The position numbers and the translations under genes were made by a program. A stretch of 64,000 nucleotides of DNA from the NCBI GenBank assembly GCA_017534885.1, contig JAFXVR010000050.1, positions 24,903 to 88,902 on the forward strand, in the 5' to 3' direction. The DNA is from Clostridia bacterium (GTDB lineage Bacteria; Bacillota; Clostridia; Christensenellales; Aristaeellaceae). Of the stretch, positions 1 through 8,075 are shown in pieces. The notes beneath the pieces are model-generated. The model worked only from the letters and a program-made list of their open reading frames with translations. It did not search any database and was not told where the DNA came from. How positions within the stretch are numbered: the first letter of the stretch is position 1; every line of letters begins with the position of its first letter.

Positions 1-426
1 GGAGAAGAATCCGCTGGGGATATCGAAAAAGCCGCACCCGTCATCCCCGCGGATGATATAGATTCCCTCATCGCGTCCGCCGATGAATCGATCCATTTCA
101 TCCCTCGACTCGATCCCCAGGTGACCAGGTTCGAGCGCCCAACGGCCCGTTCTGTCGATGATGCCGCAGTACTCTGATTCGAGCTCCGGATCGTCTGAAA
201 TGAGGCCGACCACCGCATACCCTCCGCGAAAGCCCTCGGCAGACGCAAACTGCGGTTCAATCACCACTGTCCCGGCCCGGTTCATGTAGCCCCAGAGATC
301 ATCCACGCGGATGGGATACAGCGTGTCCGCGTTCTCAGCGCATGAGTACGTGCCGGTCAGCAGCAGGGCGATGACCAGACAGGCTGCTGAAACAAGCCTG
401 ATCCGGCAGAATCCATGTGTATGCAC
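1..426 (-). CDS. Secreted WG-repeat protein (partial, 3' end outside window)
   Basis: Only the N-terminal ~142 codons are in the window. A GTG start at 426 is preceded by GGGAGG at good spacing. The N-terminus is a signal peptide with a hydrophobic core (LVSAACLVIALLL). After it comes YPIRVDDLWGYMNRAG and then WALEPG, the pattern of WG (KWG) repeats, which form beta-propeller-like surface domains of unknown ligand. The closest relative in this window is the broken gene at 13208-14617, which shares the YPIRV-L(W)GYMNRAG block. Export is inferred; the function is unknown. A start at ATG 416 is excluded because that frame closes quickly. Confidence 0.7.
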   Translation of the reverse strand, partial: MHTHGFCRIRLVSAACLVIALLLTGTYSCAENADTLYPIRVDDLWGYMNRAGTVVIEPQFASAEGFRGGYAVVGLISDDPELESEYCGIIDRTGRWALEPGHLGIESRDEMDRFIGGRDEGIYIIRGDDGCGFFDIPSGFFS

Positions 427-481
427 TGTGTTCCGCCTCCCGTACAAGTGATTCACCCAGCCGGTCTTTACTGTTGAAGCC

Positions 482-509
482 ATTATAGCATGCCGTTTTT
501 TTTTGTAAA
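482..509 (-). promoter_or_regulatory. Sigma-A promoter for the WG-repeat gene
   Basis: On the minus strand TTTACA and TATAAT are separated by 16 bp, about 55 bases upstream of the GTG start at 426. It is divergent from the phoH promoter at 554-582. Confidence 0.7.
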
Positions 510-553
510 GTATCAGCCGTTTCCCGCCTCCCCCGCCCCCTTTGCCAAAATAA

Positions 554-582
554 TTGACGAAACGCCGCAAAAGAGGTATGAT
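554..582 (+). promoter_or_regulatory. Sigma-A promoter of the phoH-pgpH-ybeY/cdd-era operon
   Basis: TTGACG (554-559) and TATGAT (577-582) are separated by 17 bp, upstream of the TTG start of the phoH gene at 655. Confidence 0.75.
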
Positions 583-654
583 ACACCTGTTGGCAGAGGA
601 CAGGACCTCTGAAAATCAGCCCGCGCTGGGCGGGCAAGGAAGGAAGACAGCATA

Positions 655-1671
655 TTGCAGAGCACCATCACCATGACCCTTACGGGCGAAACGATGGACG
701 CCTATATGAGCCTGTTCGGGCTGAATGACCAGAACGCGGCGCTGATTGAACAGGAATGCGGCGTGAGCCTCCTGCTGAAGGGGGACGCGCTGCTGGTGAC
801 AGGAGACAGCAAAGGCGCCGAGACTGCCGGCACCGTCATTGAGAAGCTGCTGGGCATGATTCACCGCCGGGAGCCGGTGGATCGCGCGCGCATCCGGTAC
901 GCCATCTCCTTAGCGCGGGAGGGACAAGCCGACGCCATCGATGAGATGCTGCGCTCGGTGGTGGCCATCACGCACAGGGGTCGGCAGATCCGCTGCAAGA
1001 CGCTGGGTCAGCAGCAGTATGTGCAGTCCATCCGGGATCATGACCTGACATTCGCCATCGGGCCTGCGGGCACGGGCAAGACATATCTTGCCATGGCCTT
1101 AGCCGTGTCAGAGCTGAAAAACAAGACCGTGGAGCGCATTGTGCTGACGCGCCCCGCGGTGGAGGCCGGCGAACGGCTGGGCTTCCTGCCCGGAGACCTG
1201 ACGCAGAAGGTCGATCCCTACCTGCGTCCGCTCTATGACGCCCTCTATGAATTCATGGGCGTGGATTCCTATCAGAAGCTGCTGGAGCGCGGCACCCTTG
1301 AGATCGCTCCGCTGGCCTATATGCGCGGGCGGACGCTTTCCAATTCGTTCATTATTCTGGATGAGGCGCAGAACACCACTTCCGAGCAGATGAAAATGTT
1401 CCTGACGCGCCTGGGGTTTGGCTCCCGGGCGGTCATCACCGGCGATGTGACCCAGACCGACCTGCCCCCGGGCAAGGTGTCCGGGCTGGAAGAAGCGGTC
1501 ACCGTGCTGAAAGACATCCCGGCGATCGGCATTGTGCGGCTGACCGGCAAGGATGTGGTGCGCCACGAGCTGGTTCAGCGCATTGTGGAGGCATATGACG
1601 CCTATCATCGGTCAGACAAAGGAGGCCGGACAGATGAAAAAGCGGAAAGAGGGAGAACGGCGGGAGCGTAA
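655..1671 (+). CDS. phoH: PhoH-family ATPase (PhoH/YbeZ-like)
   Basis: This 338-residue protein has the PhoH core: Walker A GPAGTGKT at about 136-143 and Walker B FIILDEAQN at about 232-240. An N-terminal KH-like region precedes the core. PhoH proteins are cytoplasmic NTPases often linked to YbeY in RNA processing and ribosome quality control. The TTG start at 655 follows AAGGAAGGAAG with 8-base spacing; an internal ATG at 673 is a weaker choice. The 3' end overlaps the next gene by 38 bases, so the two are translationally close. The neighbourhood phoH-pgpH-ybeY-cdd-era matches the conserved Firmicute order, which supports the call. Confidence 0.93.
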   Translation: MQSTITMTLTGETMDAYMSLFGLNDQNAALIEQECGVSLLLKGDALLVTGDSKGAETAGTVIEKLLGMIHRREPVDRARIRYAISLAREGQADAIDEMLRSVVAITHRGRQIRCKTLGQQQYVQSIRDHDLTFAIGPAGTGKTYLAMALAVSELKNKTVERIVLTRPAVEAGERLGFLPGDLTQKVDPYLRPLYDALYEFMGVDSYQKLLERGTLEIAPLAYMRGRTLSNSFIILDEAQNTTSEQMKMFLTRLGFGSRAVITGDVTQTDLPPGKVSGLEEAVTVLKDIPAIGIVRLTGKDVVRHELVQRIVEAYDAYHRSDKGGRTDEKAERGRTAGA

Positions 1672-3856
1672 AAGCGCTCTCGAAAGGCTGCGAAACTGGC
1701 TGAAGTCCAGCGCAAGCCGCTGCGCCCTGATCGTGCTGGCAGGCGGCATCCTTTTGCTTGGCCTGACCTGGCTTGTCTGTGTGCCTGAGCGGTACAACCT
1801 GTCGGTGGGTTCCATCTCCCGTCAAACCATCAACGCCCCGAAGGACGTGGTGGACGAGATTGCCACCCAGGACGCGAAGAAAGCGGCAGCCGCGGCTGTG
1901 GAGCCCGCCTACCATCTGCAGGAAGGCGTGTCTGACCAGGTGCTGCAGCAGCTGAGCGCTCTGTTCAGCGAGCTGCGGATCGTACAGCAGTACGGCCTGA
2001 CGCTCCGGGAAGCGAGCGATACCGACGAGAGCATCCGCGTCCGTTCCTTTACCGATGATGAAATCAGCTATGCCCAGGGCATTGTGACCCAGCTGAACCT
2101 GACGCGCTATCAGGCCACCACCCTGCTGCGCACCAGCAACGCCGATTTCGACATCATGGTCTCCACCGTGACCACCGCAGTGGAAAATGCGCTGAATTCC
2201 GGCGTCCGGGAGGGCCAGGTTTCCAACGCCATCTCCACCATCCAGCAGATCGTAGGCTATCGGGTGGACATTTCCCTCACCCAGAACATCCTGCCCTCTG
2301 TGCTGCGCACCTGCCTGCAGCCCAATCTGGTGATTGATCAGGCCACCACCGAAACCGCCCGGCAGAAGGCCATGGACGCGGTGGACACCGTGATCTGCCT
2401 GCAGGGGCAGAACATCATCCGCGAGGGCGATGTCGTCACCCGGAATCAGCTGGAGATGCTCCGCTCCCTGGGTCTTTTGCAGGATAATCAGTACGACTTC
2501 TCCGTGTACAGCGGCTCGGCGCTGCTGGTCTGCCTGTCCGTCGTGCTGCTGGTCATTCTGCTGCAGCTGACCGACCGGGAGCTCCTGCACGATGTCAAGC
2601 GCACAGCGGTGGTCATGAGCGTCATGATCCTGTCCACCGGCGCCGCGGCCATTGCCATCAAGCTGTCCAGCGCCTACTTCATACCGGCGGCCCTCGGGGC
2701 CATGCTGCTGTCCGTCCTGCTGGGCTGGCAGCCGGCGATATCCGCCACTCCTTCCCTTGCGCTGCTGATTTCCAGCCTGGCCGCCGGCAACAGCTCATCC
2801 TCCATGCTGGAGATGATCGTGCTGCTGCTGATGACCCTCACCGGCTCCATCATATCCATCTGCTACGAGCGGGGGAAGGCCCAGCGCTCAATGGTCATCA
2901 TCTGCGGCCTGCTGGTGGCCGTGAGCAATGCGGCGGAAGTCATGGCCATGGCGCTGCTCTCCTCTCTGGATACCAGCGGCATGTACCTGGATATGCTCTG
3001 GGCTGCCGGCGGCGGCCTGCTTTCCGCAGCGCTGGTTATCGGCCTTCAGCCCCTGTTTGAGGCCATCTTCAACCTGGCGACCTCCAGCAAGCTGCTGGAG
3101 CTGTGCAACCCCACGCAGCCCCTGCTGCGCAAGCTCCTGCTGGAAGCCTCAGGCACCTATCATCATTCGATCATCGTGGCTAACCTGGCCGAGGCGGCGG
3201 CGGAGCGCATCGGCGCCAACCCGCTTCTGGCCCGCACCGGCGCGTATTATCATGATGTGGGCAAGCTCAAGCGGCCCCAGTATTTCAAGGAAAACCAGAA
3301 CGGAGAAAACCCGCTGACCACCAAGGATCCCTATGTGGCGGCAGGCATTGTCACCTCCCATACCAAGGACGGTCTGCAGCTGGCCCAGAAATACCACCTG
3401 CCTGCTGAAGTTCAGCAGATCATCCTGCAGCATCACGGCGACACGCCGGTCATGTATTTCTATCATAAGGCGCTGCAGCAGCCGGACGGTCAGGCGGTGG
3501 ACATCAAGGATTTCCGCTACTCCGGGCCCAGGCCCCGCACCCGGGAGGCCGCCATCATCATGCTGGCGGACACGGTTGAAGCCGCGGTGCGCTCCATGCC
3601 CGATCCGACGCCCCAGGCCATCCAGGAGAACATCGAGCGCCTTCTCAGGGGCAAGATCGAGGACGGCCAGCTCAGCGACAGCCCGCTGTCTCTGCGGGAT
3701 ATCGACAGCATCTGCGAGGCCTTTGCCAGCGTACTCAACGGCGTCTTCCACGAGCGCATCGCCTACCCGCAGGCGGCGATTCCCAAGCGAAATCTGTTCG
3801 AGCTCAGCGAGGAGAAAGCCAGTAGCGAACAGGGTGAAGGGGGGGCGAGAGAGTGA
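1634..3856 (+). CDS. pgpH: 7TM-HD membrane phosphodiesterase, PgpH type (c-di-AMP hydrolase)
   Basis: This is a 740-residue membrane protein. One TM helix lies near residues 30-50, followed by a large extracytoplasmic domain, then a seven-helix membrane block at about 300-480. A cytoplasmic HD domain follows, with HHSIIVANLAEAA and the metal motif HDVGK near residue 540. This is the 7TMR-HD architecture of Listeria PgpH and B. subtilis YqfF, which hydrolyse cyclic di-AMP. The ATG at 1634 sits after AAAGGAGG and inside the end of phoH. The stop overlaps the GTG start of the next gene (GTGA), indicating coupling. The substrate is inferred from the family. Confidence 0.93.
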   Translation: MKKRKEGERRERKSALERLRNWLKSSASRCALIVLAGGILLLGLTWLVCVPERYNLSVGSISRQTINAPKDVVDEIATQDAKKAAAAAVEPAYHLQEGVSDQVLQQLSALFSELRIVQQYGLTLREASDTDESIRVRSFTDDEISYAQGIVTQLNLTRYQATTLLRTSNADFDIMVSTVTTAVENALNSGVREGQVSNAISTIQQIVGYRVDISLTQNILPSVLRTCLQPNLVIDQATTETARQKAMDAVDTVICLQGQNIIREGDVVTRNQLEMLRSLGLLQDNQYDFSVYSGSALLVCLSVVLLVILLQLTDRELLHDVKRTAVVMSVMILSTGAAAIAIKLSSAYFIPAALGAMLLSVLLGWQPAISATPSLALLISSLAAGNSSSSMLEMIVLLLMTLTGSIISICYERGKAQRSMVIICGLLVAVSNAAEVMAMALLSSLDTSGMYLDMLWAAGGGLLSAALVIGLQPLFEAIFNLATSSKLLELCNPTQPLLRKLLLEASGTYHHSIIVANLAEAAAERIGANPLLARTGAYYHDVGKLKRPQYFKENQNGENPLTTKDPYVAAGIVTSHTKDGLQLAQKYHLPAEVQQIILQHHGDTPVMYFYHKALQQPDGQAVDIKDFRYSGPRPRTREAAIIMLADTVEAAVRSMPDPTPQAIQENIERLLRGKIEDGQLSDSPLSLRDIDSICEAFASVLNGVFHERIAYPQAAIPKRNLFELSEEKASSEQGEGGARE

Positions 3857-4755
3857 AAATCCTCTGGCAGATGGAGGTTCAGACCGACCCCGCCTGGTTC
3901 TCCCTGATGCAGGCCGCTGCGGACTGCGCCCTCTGGCGGGAGGGGATCAGGGAACACTGTGCGGTGAACGTGCGCCTCTGCGATGACGCGGCCATTCAGG
4001 CCGTCAACCGGGAGCAGCGCAGCCTTGATCGGGCCACAGACGTGCTGTCCTTCCCCATCATCCGCTATCCCCAGGGAAAAACAGCCGGGAGCTGCGGGCG
4101 GCTGCTTCGCACGGCCTACGACGATGAAGCGGAAGCCTGCATGTTGGGCGACATCATCATTTCCGTCGATCATGTGCTTCAGCAGGCGGCTGAATACGGC
4201 CACAGCCCCACACGGGAAGCGGCTTACCTGCTGACGCACGGACTCTGCCACCTGATGGGCTACGACCATATCGAGGAAGCCGACCAAAGGAGGATGCGCG
4301 CAATGGAAGAAAGGATACTCAGCGACATCGGCTGCAGCCGTGACGGCGGTCAGACCGTGTCCGACGAGGCGCTGCTGGCCCTGGCCAGGGCTGCCCGGGA
4401 GAGAAGCTACTCACCCTATTCCGGCTTTGCGGTAGGCGCGGCGCTGTTGTGCGCGGACGGCCGGGTTTATCAGGGCTGCAATATTGAAAACGCCTCCTTT
4501 GGGCTGACCAACTGCGCCGAGCGCACAGCGGTCTTCAAGGCCGTCAGCGAGGGGGAGATGGACTTTGTGGCCATCGCCATCGCCTCTGAAAAAACCGCGC
4601 CCTGGCCCTGCGGCGCCTGCAGGCAGGTGCTCAACGAGTTTGCGCCGAACCTACGGGTGCTGGTGACCTGGGACGGGCAGGTGGACGAGGCTCCGCTGCA
4701 GACCCTGCTGCCCCACGGCTTTGGGCCCAAAGAACTGACGGACGGCCAGGAGTGA
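3853..4755 (+). CDS. ybeY/cdd: YbeY endoribonuclease-cytidine deaminase fusion
   Basis: One 300-residue frame carries two enzymes. Residues 1 to about 160 are YbeY, with the zinc motif HGLCHLMGYDH at 126-136 (16S rRNA 3'-end maturation and ribosome quality control). Residues about 163-293 are a homotetrameric-type cytidine deaminase, with CAERTA (zinc Cys plus catalytic Glu) from 221 and PCGACRQ from 252, for cytidine/deoxycytidine salvage to uridine. All catalytic residues are present in both halves, so both are probably active. The usual Firmicute order is ybeY-dgkA-cdd-era. Here dgkA is missing and the flanking genes are joined in frame. The GTG start overlaps the pgpH stop. Confidence 0.93.
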   Translation: MKILWQMEVQTDPAWFSLMQAAADCALWREGIREHCAVNVRLCDDAAIQAVNREQRSLDRATDVLSFPIIRYPQGKTAGSCGRLLRTAYDDEAEACMLGDIIISVDHVLQQAAEYGHSPTREAAYLLTHGLCHLMGYDHIEEADQRRMRAMEERILSDIGCSRDGGQTVSDEALLALARAARERSYSPYSGFAVGAALLCADGRVYQGCNIENASFGLTNCAERTAVFKAVSEGEMDFVAIAIASEKTAPWPCGACRQVLNEFAPNLRVLVTWDGQVDEAPLQTLLPHGFGPKELTDGQE

Positions 4756-4762
4756 TTGCAAG

Positions 4763-5668
4763 ATGACTGAAACAAAAAAACCCTTCCATTCAGGCTTTGT
4801 GGCCATTGTGGGCCGGCCTAATGTGGGCAAATCCACACTGATGAACGCCCTGATCGGCGAGAAGATCGCCATTGTATCCGCCAGACCTCAGACCACCCGC
4901 AGCCGCCTGATGGGTGTGCTGACCGGCGACGGCTGGCAGATCGTGTTTCTGGACACCCCGGGCATCCACACGCCCCGCTCCCGCCTGGGCGAGTACATGA
5001 TGCAGTCCGTGCGGGACGCCATGGACGGCGTCGAGATGCTGATGGTGCTGCTGGATGCGGCCAATGTGACCGAGGCTGACCGGAAGGTGGCCGCCGACCT
5101 GACCCAGAAGAAAACGCCCAAGCTGCTGGTGCTCAACAAGCTGGATCTGGTGAAGCCCGAGCGCGTACTGGCGCTGATGGGTGAATTCGGCAGTCTCGGC
5201 TACGATACCATCATTCCGGTGAGCGCCAAGACCGGCGACGGCCTGGAGGACCTGAAGCAGGCCCTTGCGGCATCCTTGCCCGAAGGCCCGCAGTACTTCC
5301 CCGACGACATGATCACTGACCAGCCTGAGCGCCAGCTCTGCGCGGAACTGATCCGGGAAAAGGCGCTGGTTCACCTTCGCGACGAAGTACCCCATGGTAT
5401 CGGTGTGGAGATGATGGCCATCAACCGCGTCCGGGACGACCTGACCGAGATCCACGCCACGATCTACTGTGAGCGCGAAGCCCACAAGGGCATCATCATC
5501 GGCAAGGGCGGCGCCATGTTGCGCACCATCGGCACGGAGGCCCGGGAGGACATTGAGCGGTTGATGTGCACTCATGTGGATCTGCAGCTCTGGGTCAAGG
5601 TGCGTCCGGACTGGCGCAACCGTCCGGAGGATCTGCGCAACCTGGGCTACGACAGCCGCAGAGGCTGA
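4763..5668 (+). CDS. era: GTPase Era, ribosome assembly factor
   Basis: The 301-residue protein has G1 GRPNVGKS, G3 DTPGIH and G4 NKLD in the N-terminal GTPase domain. A C-terminal KH domain contains IIIGKGGAMLRTIG. Era binds the 3' end of 16S rRNA during 30S maturation. The gene lies 7 bases after ybeY/cdd with AGGAG upstream, completing a ribosome-maturation operon with phoH and ybeY. Length is normal for the family. recO, the common next gene, is absent. Confidence 0.97.
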   Translation: MTETKKPFHSGFVAIVGRPNVGKSTLMNALIGEKIAIVSARPQTTRSRLMGVLTGDGWQIVFLDTPGIHTPRSRLGEYMMQSVRDAMDGVEMLMVLLDAANVTEADRKVAADLTQKKTPKLLVLNKLDLVKPERVLALMGEFGSLGYDTIIPVSAKTGDGLEDLKQALAASLPEGPQYFPDDMITDQPERQLCAELIREKALVHLRDEVPHGIGVEMMAINRVRDDLTEIHATIYCEREAHKGIIIGKGGAMLRTIGTEAREDIERLMCTHVDLQLWVKVRPDWRNRPEDLRNLGYDSRRG

Positions 5669-5756
5669 AAACCGCCGTTCACTTCAGTCAGCGTGAAAGC
5701 ATATCAGAAGCAGGTCATAACACGCCCCGCAGGGGCTTCAAGGAGTATATCCGTCC

Positions 5757-6761
5757 ATGAAGAAAGCCATCGCCATCATCCTGATCCTCATCCTGTCCGC
5801 CCTCACCCCCGCCGCACTGTCGGCGGACGTCAACCTGAAGAGAACCGTCGAAACCTACGAGGCTACTGTGGCGGACATTCAGCCTGAATCCCTTGAGCGC
5901 TTCATCTTCTTCACCGATCCCCATGTCATCTGCTATCCCGTCAAAACCTGGTCTTACTTTCATGCCGCCATGCGCAAGGTGCAAAGCGTTCAGGAACAGC
6001 TGGGAATCAGCACCGTGATCTCCGGCGGAGACTGGATAGGCAGTTATGACACCAACGAAGAGGCCATCAAGAAGCTGTCCACCATGACAAAGCGCTGCCA
6101 GGGCATCTTCGGCGCGGAGAACTTCGTACCGCTGATGGGCAACCATGACACCAACCAGCAGGGATCGGAAAGCGCCGAAGAGCGCGTTGGCCGCACCACG
6201 GTGCTGAGTGTTGAGGAATACACCCAGGCCATGTTTGCCGTTCAGGGATCGGCATACTATATTCACGAGGGAGAGAACACCCGCTTTTACGCGATGGACA
6301 CCGGCGTCTACCTGCAGGGCATGAACGCCGACAACATGAAGAAGTACCGCTGGGGCCAGATCTCATGGCTCGCTGATAGCTTGATCCAGGACGATGCGCC
6401 GCACTCCGCCATCGCGCTCCATATCTTTTACGAGAGCAAAGCCGGTGAAAAGATCGGCGAGTTCGCCACCCACATCTTTGAGCTCTGCCAGGCTTACAAC
6501 AACCGGGAAACCATTTCCAAAAACGGCCAGATCTATGACTTTACCGGCTGCACAGGCCATGTGGAGTTTGCCATCGCCGGCCATATCCACGTGGATTACA
6601 CCGAGGTCTACTGCGGCATCCCGGTGATTGTCACGCGCACCATGCTGACCCACAGCGAGACCGCTTTCGACGTATTCGCGGTGGACTATGACCAGAGGGT
6701 GATCCACATCGTGCGATACGGCGCCGGCAACGACCGGGAGGTGCCGCTGGTCACTTGGTAA
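5757..6761 (+). CDS. Secreted calcineurin-like metallophosphoesterase
   Basis: This 334-residue protein begins with a signal peptide (KKAIAIILILILSALTPAALSA). The metallophosphoesterase motifs follow in order: FFTDPH, GGDW, GNHD and a late GHIHVD. They form a two-metal site that hydrolyses phosphomono- or diesters outside the membrane. AAGGAG precedes the ATG. It is 88 bases downstream of era on the same strand and is followed by a strong terminator at 6782-6835. The substrate cannot be read from sequence. Confidence 0.85.
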   Translation: MKKAIAIILILILSALTPAALSADVNLKRTVETYEATVADIQPESLERFIFFTDPHVICYPVKTWSYFHAAMRKVQSVQEQLGISTVISGGDWIGSYDTNEEAIKKLSTMTKRCQGIFGAENFVPLMGNHDTNQQGSESAEERVGRTTVLSVEEYTQAMFAVQGSAYYIHEGENTRFYAMDTGVYLQGMNADNMKKYRWGQISWLADSLIQDDAPHSAIALHIFYESKAGEKIGEFATHIFELCQAYNNRETISKNGQIYDFTGCTGHVEFAIAGHIHVDYTEVYCGIPVIVTRTMLTHSETAFDVFAVDYDQRVIHIVRYGAGNDREVPLVTW

Positions 6762-6781
6762 CGCTGCCGCAGACTGCATGG

Positions 6782-6835
6782 CAATGCAAAAACTCCGGGC
6801 ACGGTTTGTTCTGATTGCCCGGAGTTTTTGCATTG
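6782..6835. terminator. Bidirectional intrinsic terminator
   Basis: A perfect 20-bp stem (left arm 6782-6801, right arm 6816-6835) includes A-rich and T-rich outer segments. It can therefore end transcription from the phosphoesterase gene on the plus strand and from the DUF218 gene on the minus strand. Confidence 0.85.
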
Positions 6836-6926
6836 GCTTTGCGTCTGTGCTTTGGGTCAGGTGCACAGCATCTTGATGCACAAATCTCCTGCATCACAGG
6901 CTGTGTGTCCGTAAGCCGCAGAGCGG

Positions 6927-8039
6927 TCAGTTGTCCTCCGTGTTCAGCAGTGTTGTCAGCATTTCCTCCAGCTGTCCCGCCGCGATCCGGGCGTCGTACT
7001 TCGCGAGCTGCTCCGGCGCTTTGATCTCACAGCTGTAATTCCCCGCGAGGCTGATGCTCAGACCCTCTGTCCTACGCACGATCTCCGCTAAGGTTTCATA
7101 GAGGATATTCGCCCGGCGCTGATGGTAGGAGGAGGTCACGATGGTGATTTCCTCGATCCCCTGCGCTTTCAGGATGGCAAAGGTGTTGACAGCATTGTCC
7201 AGGGTCGTCATCGCGCTTTCGTCGGTGAAGATCCTGTCCCCGGCAATTCCGCAATTCTCCGTGAGATACGCCTTCATCAGACCAGCTTCGGTGTGTTCTT
7301 CAGGATTGTTCTCCCCTGTTGCGCCGCCGGTGCAGACCAGGATGGACTCCGGAAAGGCTGCTGCTGCATTCGCCGCGGCCCCGCATCTGGCCTTCAGCTC
7401 ATCCGTCATCTCTCCGTCCTGCAACTGGTAGCCCAGCACCACAAAGGCGTGTTTTCCGGAGATGGGCAGCTTCGCGGGATCGTCCCGGTCATCGATGTAC
7501 AGGCGGTAGCCGGGGTCGAGATAGATCTCCTCCCACTTTTCCGCGATGAAGGCGGCCAGCGCGTCCTCCTTCATTGCCTCCAGATCGGAGCGGACAGCAT
7601 CCAGCGCCTGCTGCGCCGCGGCGAGATCGCTCAGGAGTACGCCGTAGTCCACCACGGGCTCTTCCGGCTCCGCAGGCTTTTCCGGAGCGGGAGTGCTGTG
7701 CTTGTCGATCCACAGCTCCCAGGTGTTCTGTATGCCGTCCTCCCCGATATACAGCAGCACGCAGGAGGGCTCCGCGCCGGGCTCCTTCCCTGTCACCTGG
7801 CAGAGAATGCAGTAAACGCCCGCGCTTTCTCCCAGCAGGGCGATGGGTTCATAGACCGCGTCCTCCAGCCCCTCCACCGCCTTGTCAAAAGCCGCCCGGA
7901 CTTCCGCGGTGATCTCGGAAGTCACGCTGATGTGCCAGGCCTCATCCTCTCCGCTGTCGTCTGTTTCAGCCAGCGCCCCCGCGCAGACGCACAGCGCCAG
8001 CAGCAGGGCGATTGTCAACCGGATAAGCTGTCTTTTCAT
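6927..8039 (-). CDS. Exported DUF218 (YdcF/SanA-like) protein
   Basis: This 370-residue protein has a signal peptide (LIRLTIALLLALCVCAGALA). Residues 30-190 are of unknown fold and include a short helical stretch. The C-terminal DUF218 domain has HAFVVLGYQL, CTGGATG, a conserved EA-x-x-M and ITIVTSSYHQRRA. DUF218 proteins are linked to envelope biogenesis, but their chemistry is unknown. GAGGTG lies before the ATG. It is 36 bases after the SpoIIE-type phosphatase gene and probably shares its transcript. Confidence 0.8.
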   Translation of the reverse strand: MKRQLIRLTIALLLALCVCAGALAETDDSGEDEAWHISVTSEITAEVRAAFDKAVEGLEDAVYEPIALLGESAGVYCILCQVTGKEPGAEPSCVLLYIGEDGIQNTWELWIDKHSTPAPEKPAEPEEPVVDYGVLLSDLAAAQQALDAVRSDLEAMKEDALAAFIAEKWEEIYLDPGYRLYIDDRDDPAKLPISGKHAFVVLGYQLQDGEMTDELKARCGAAANAAAAFPESILVCTGGATGENNPEEHTEAGLMKAYLTENCGIAGDRIFTDESAMTTLDNAVNTFAILKAQGIEEITIVTSSYHQRRANILYETLAEIVRRTEGLSISLAGNYSCEIKAPEQLAKYDARIAAGQLEEMLTTLLNTEDN

Positions 8040-8075
8040 ACTGCACCTCGTCTCTCTTTGATTCAGTCGGTTATC

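Noticed and set aside
1499..2590. Minus-strand frame opposite phoH/pgpH
   Set aside because: His/Gln-rich antisense shadow.
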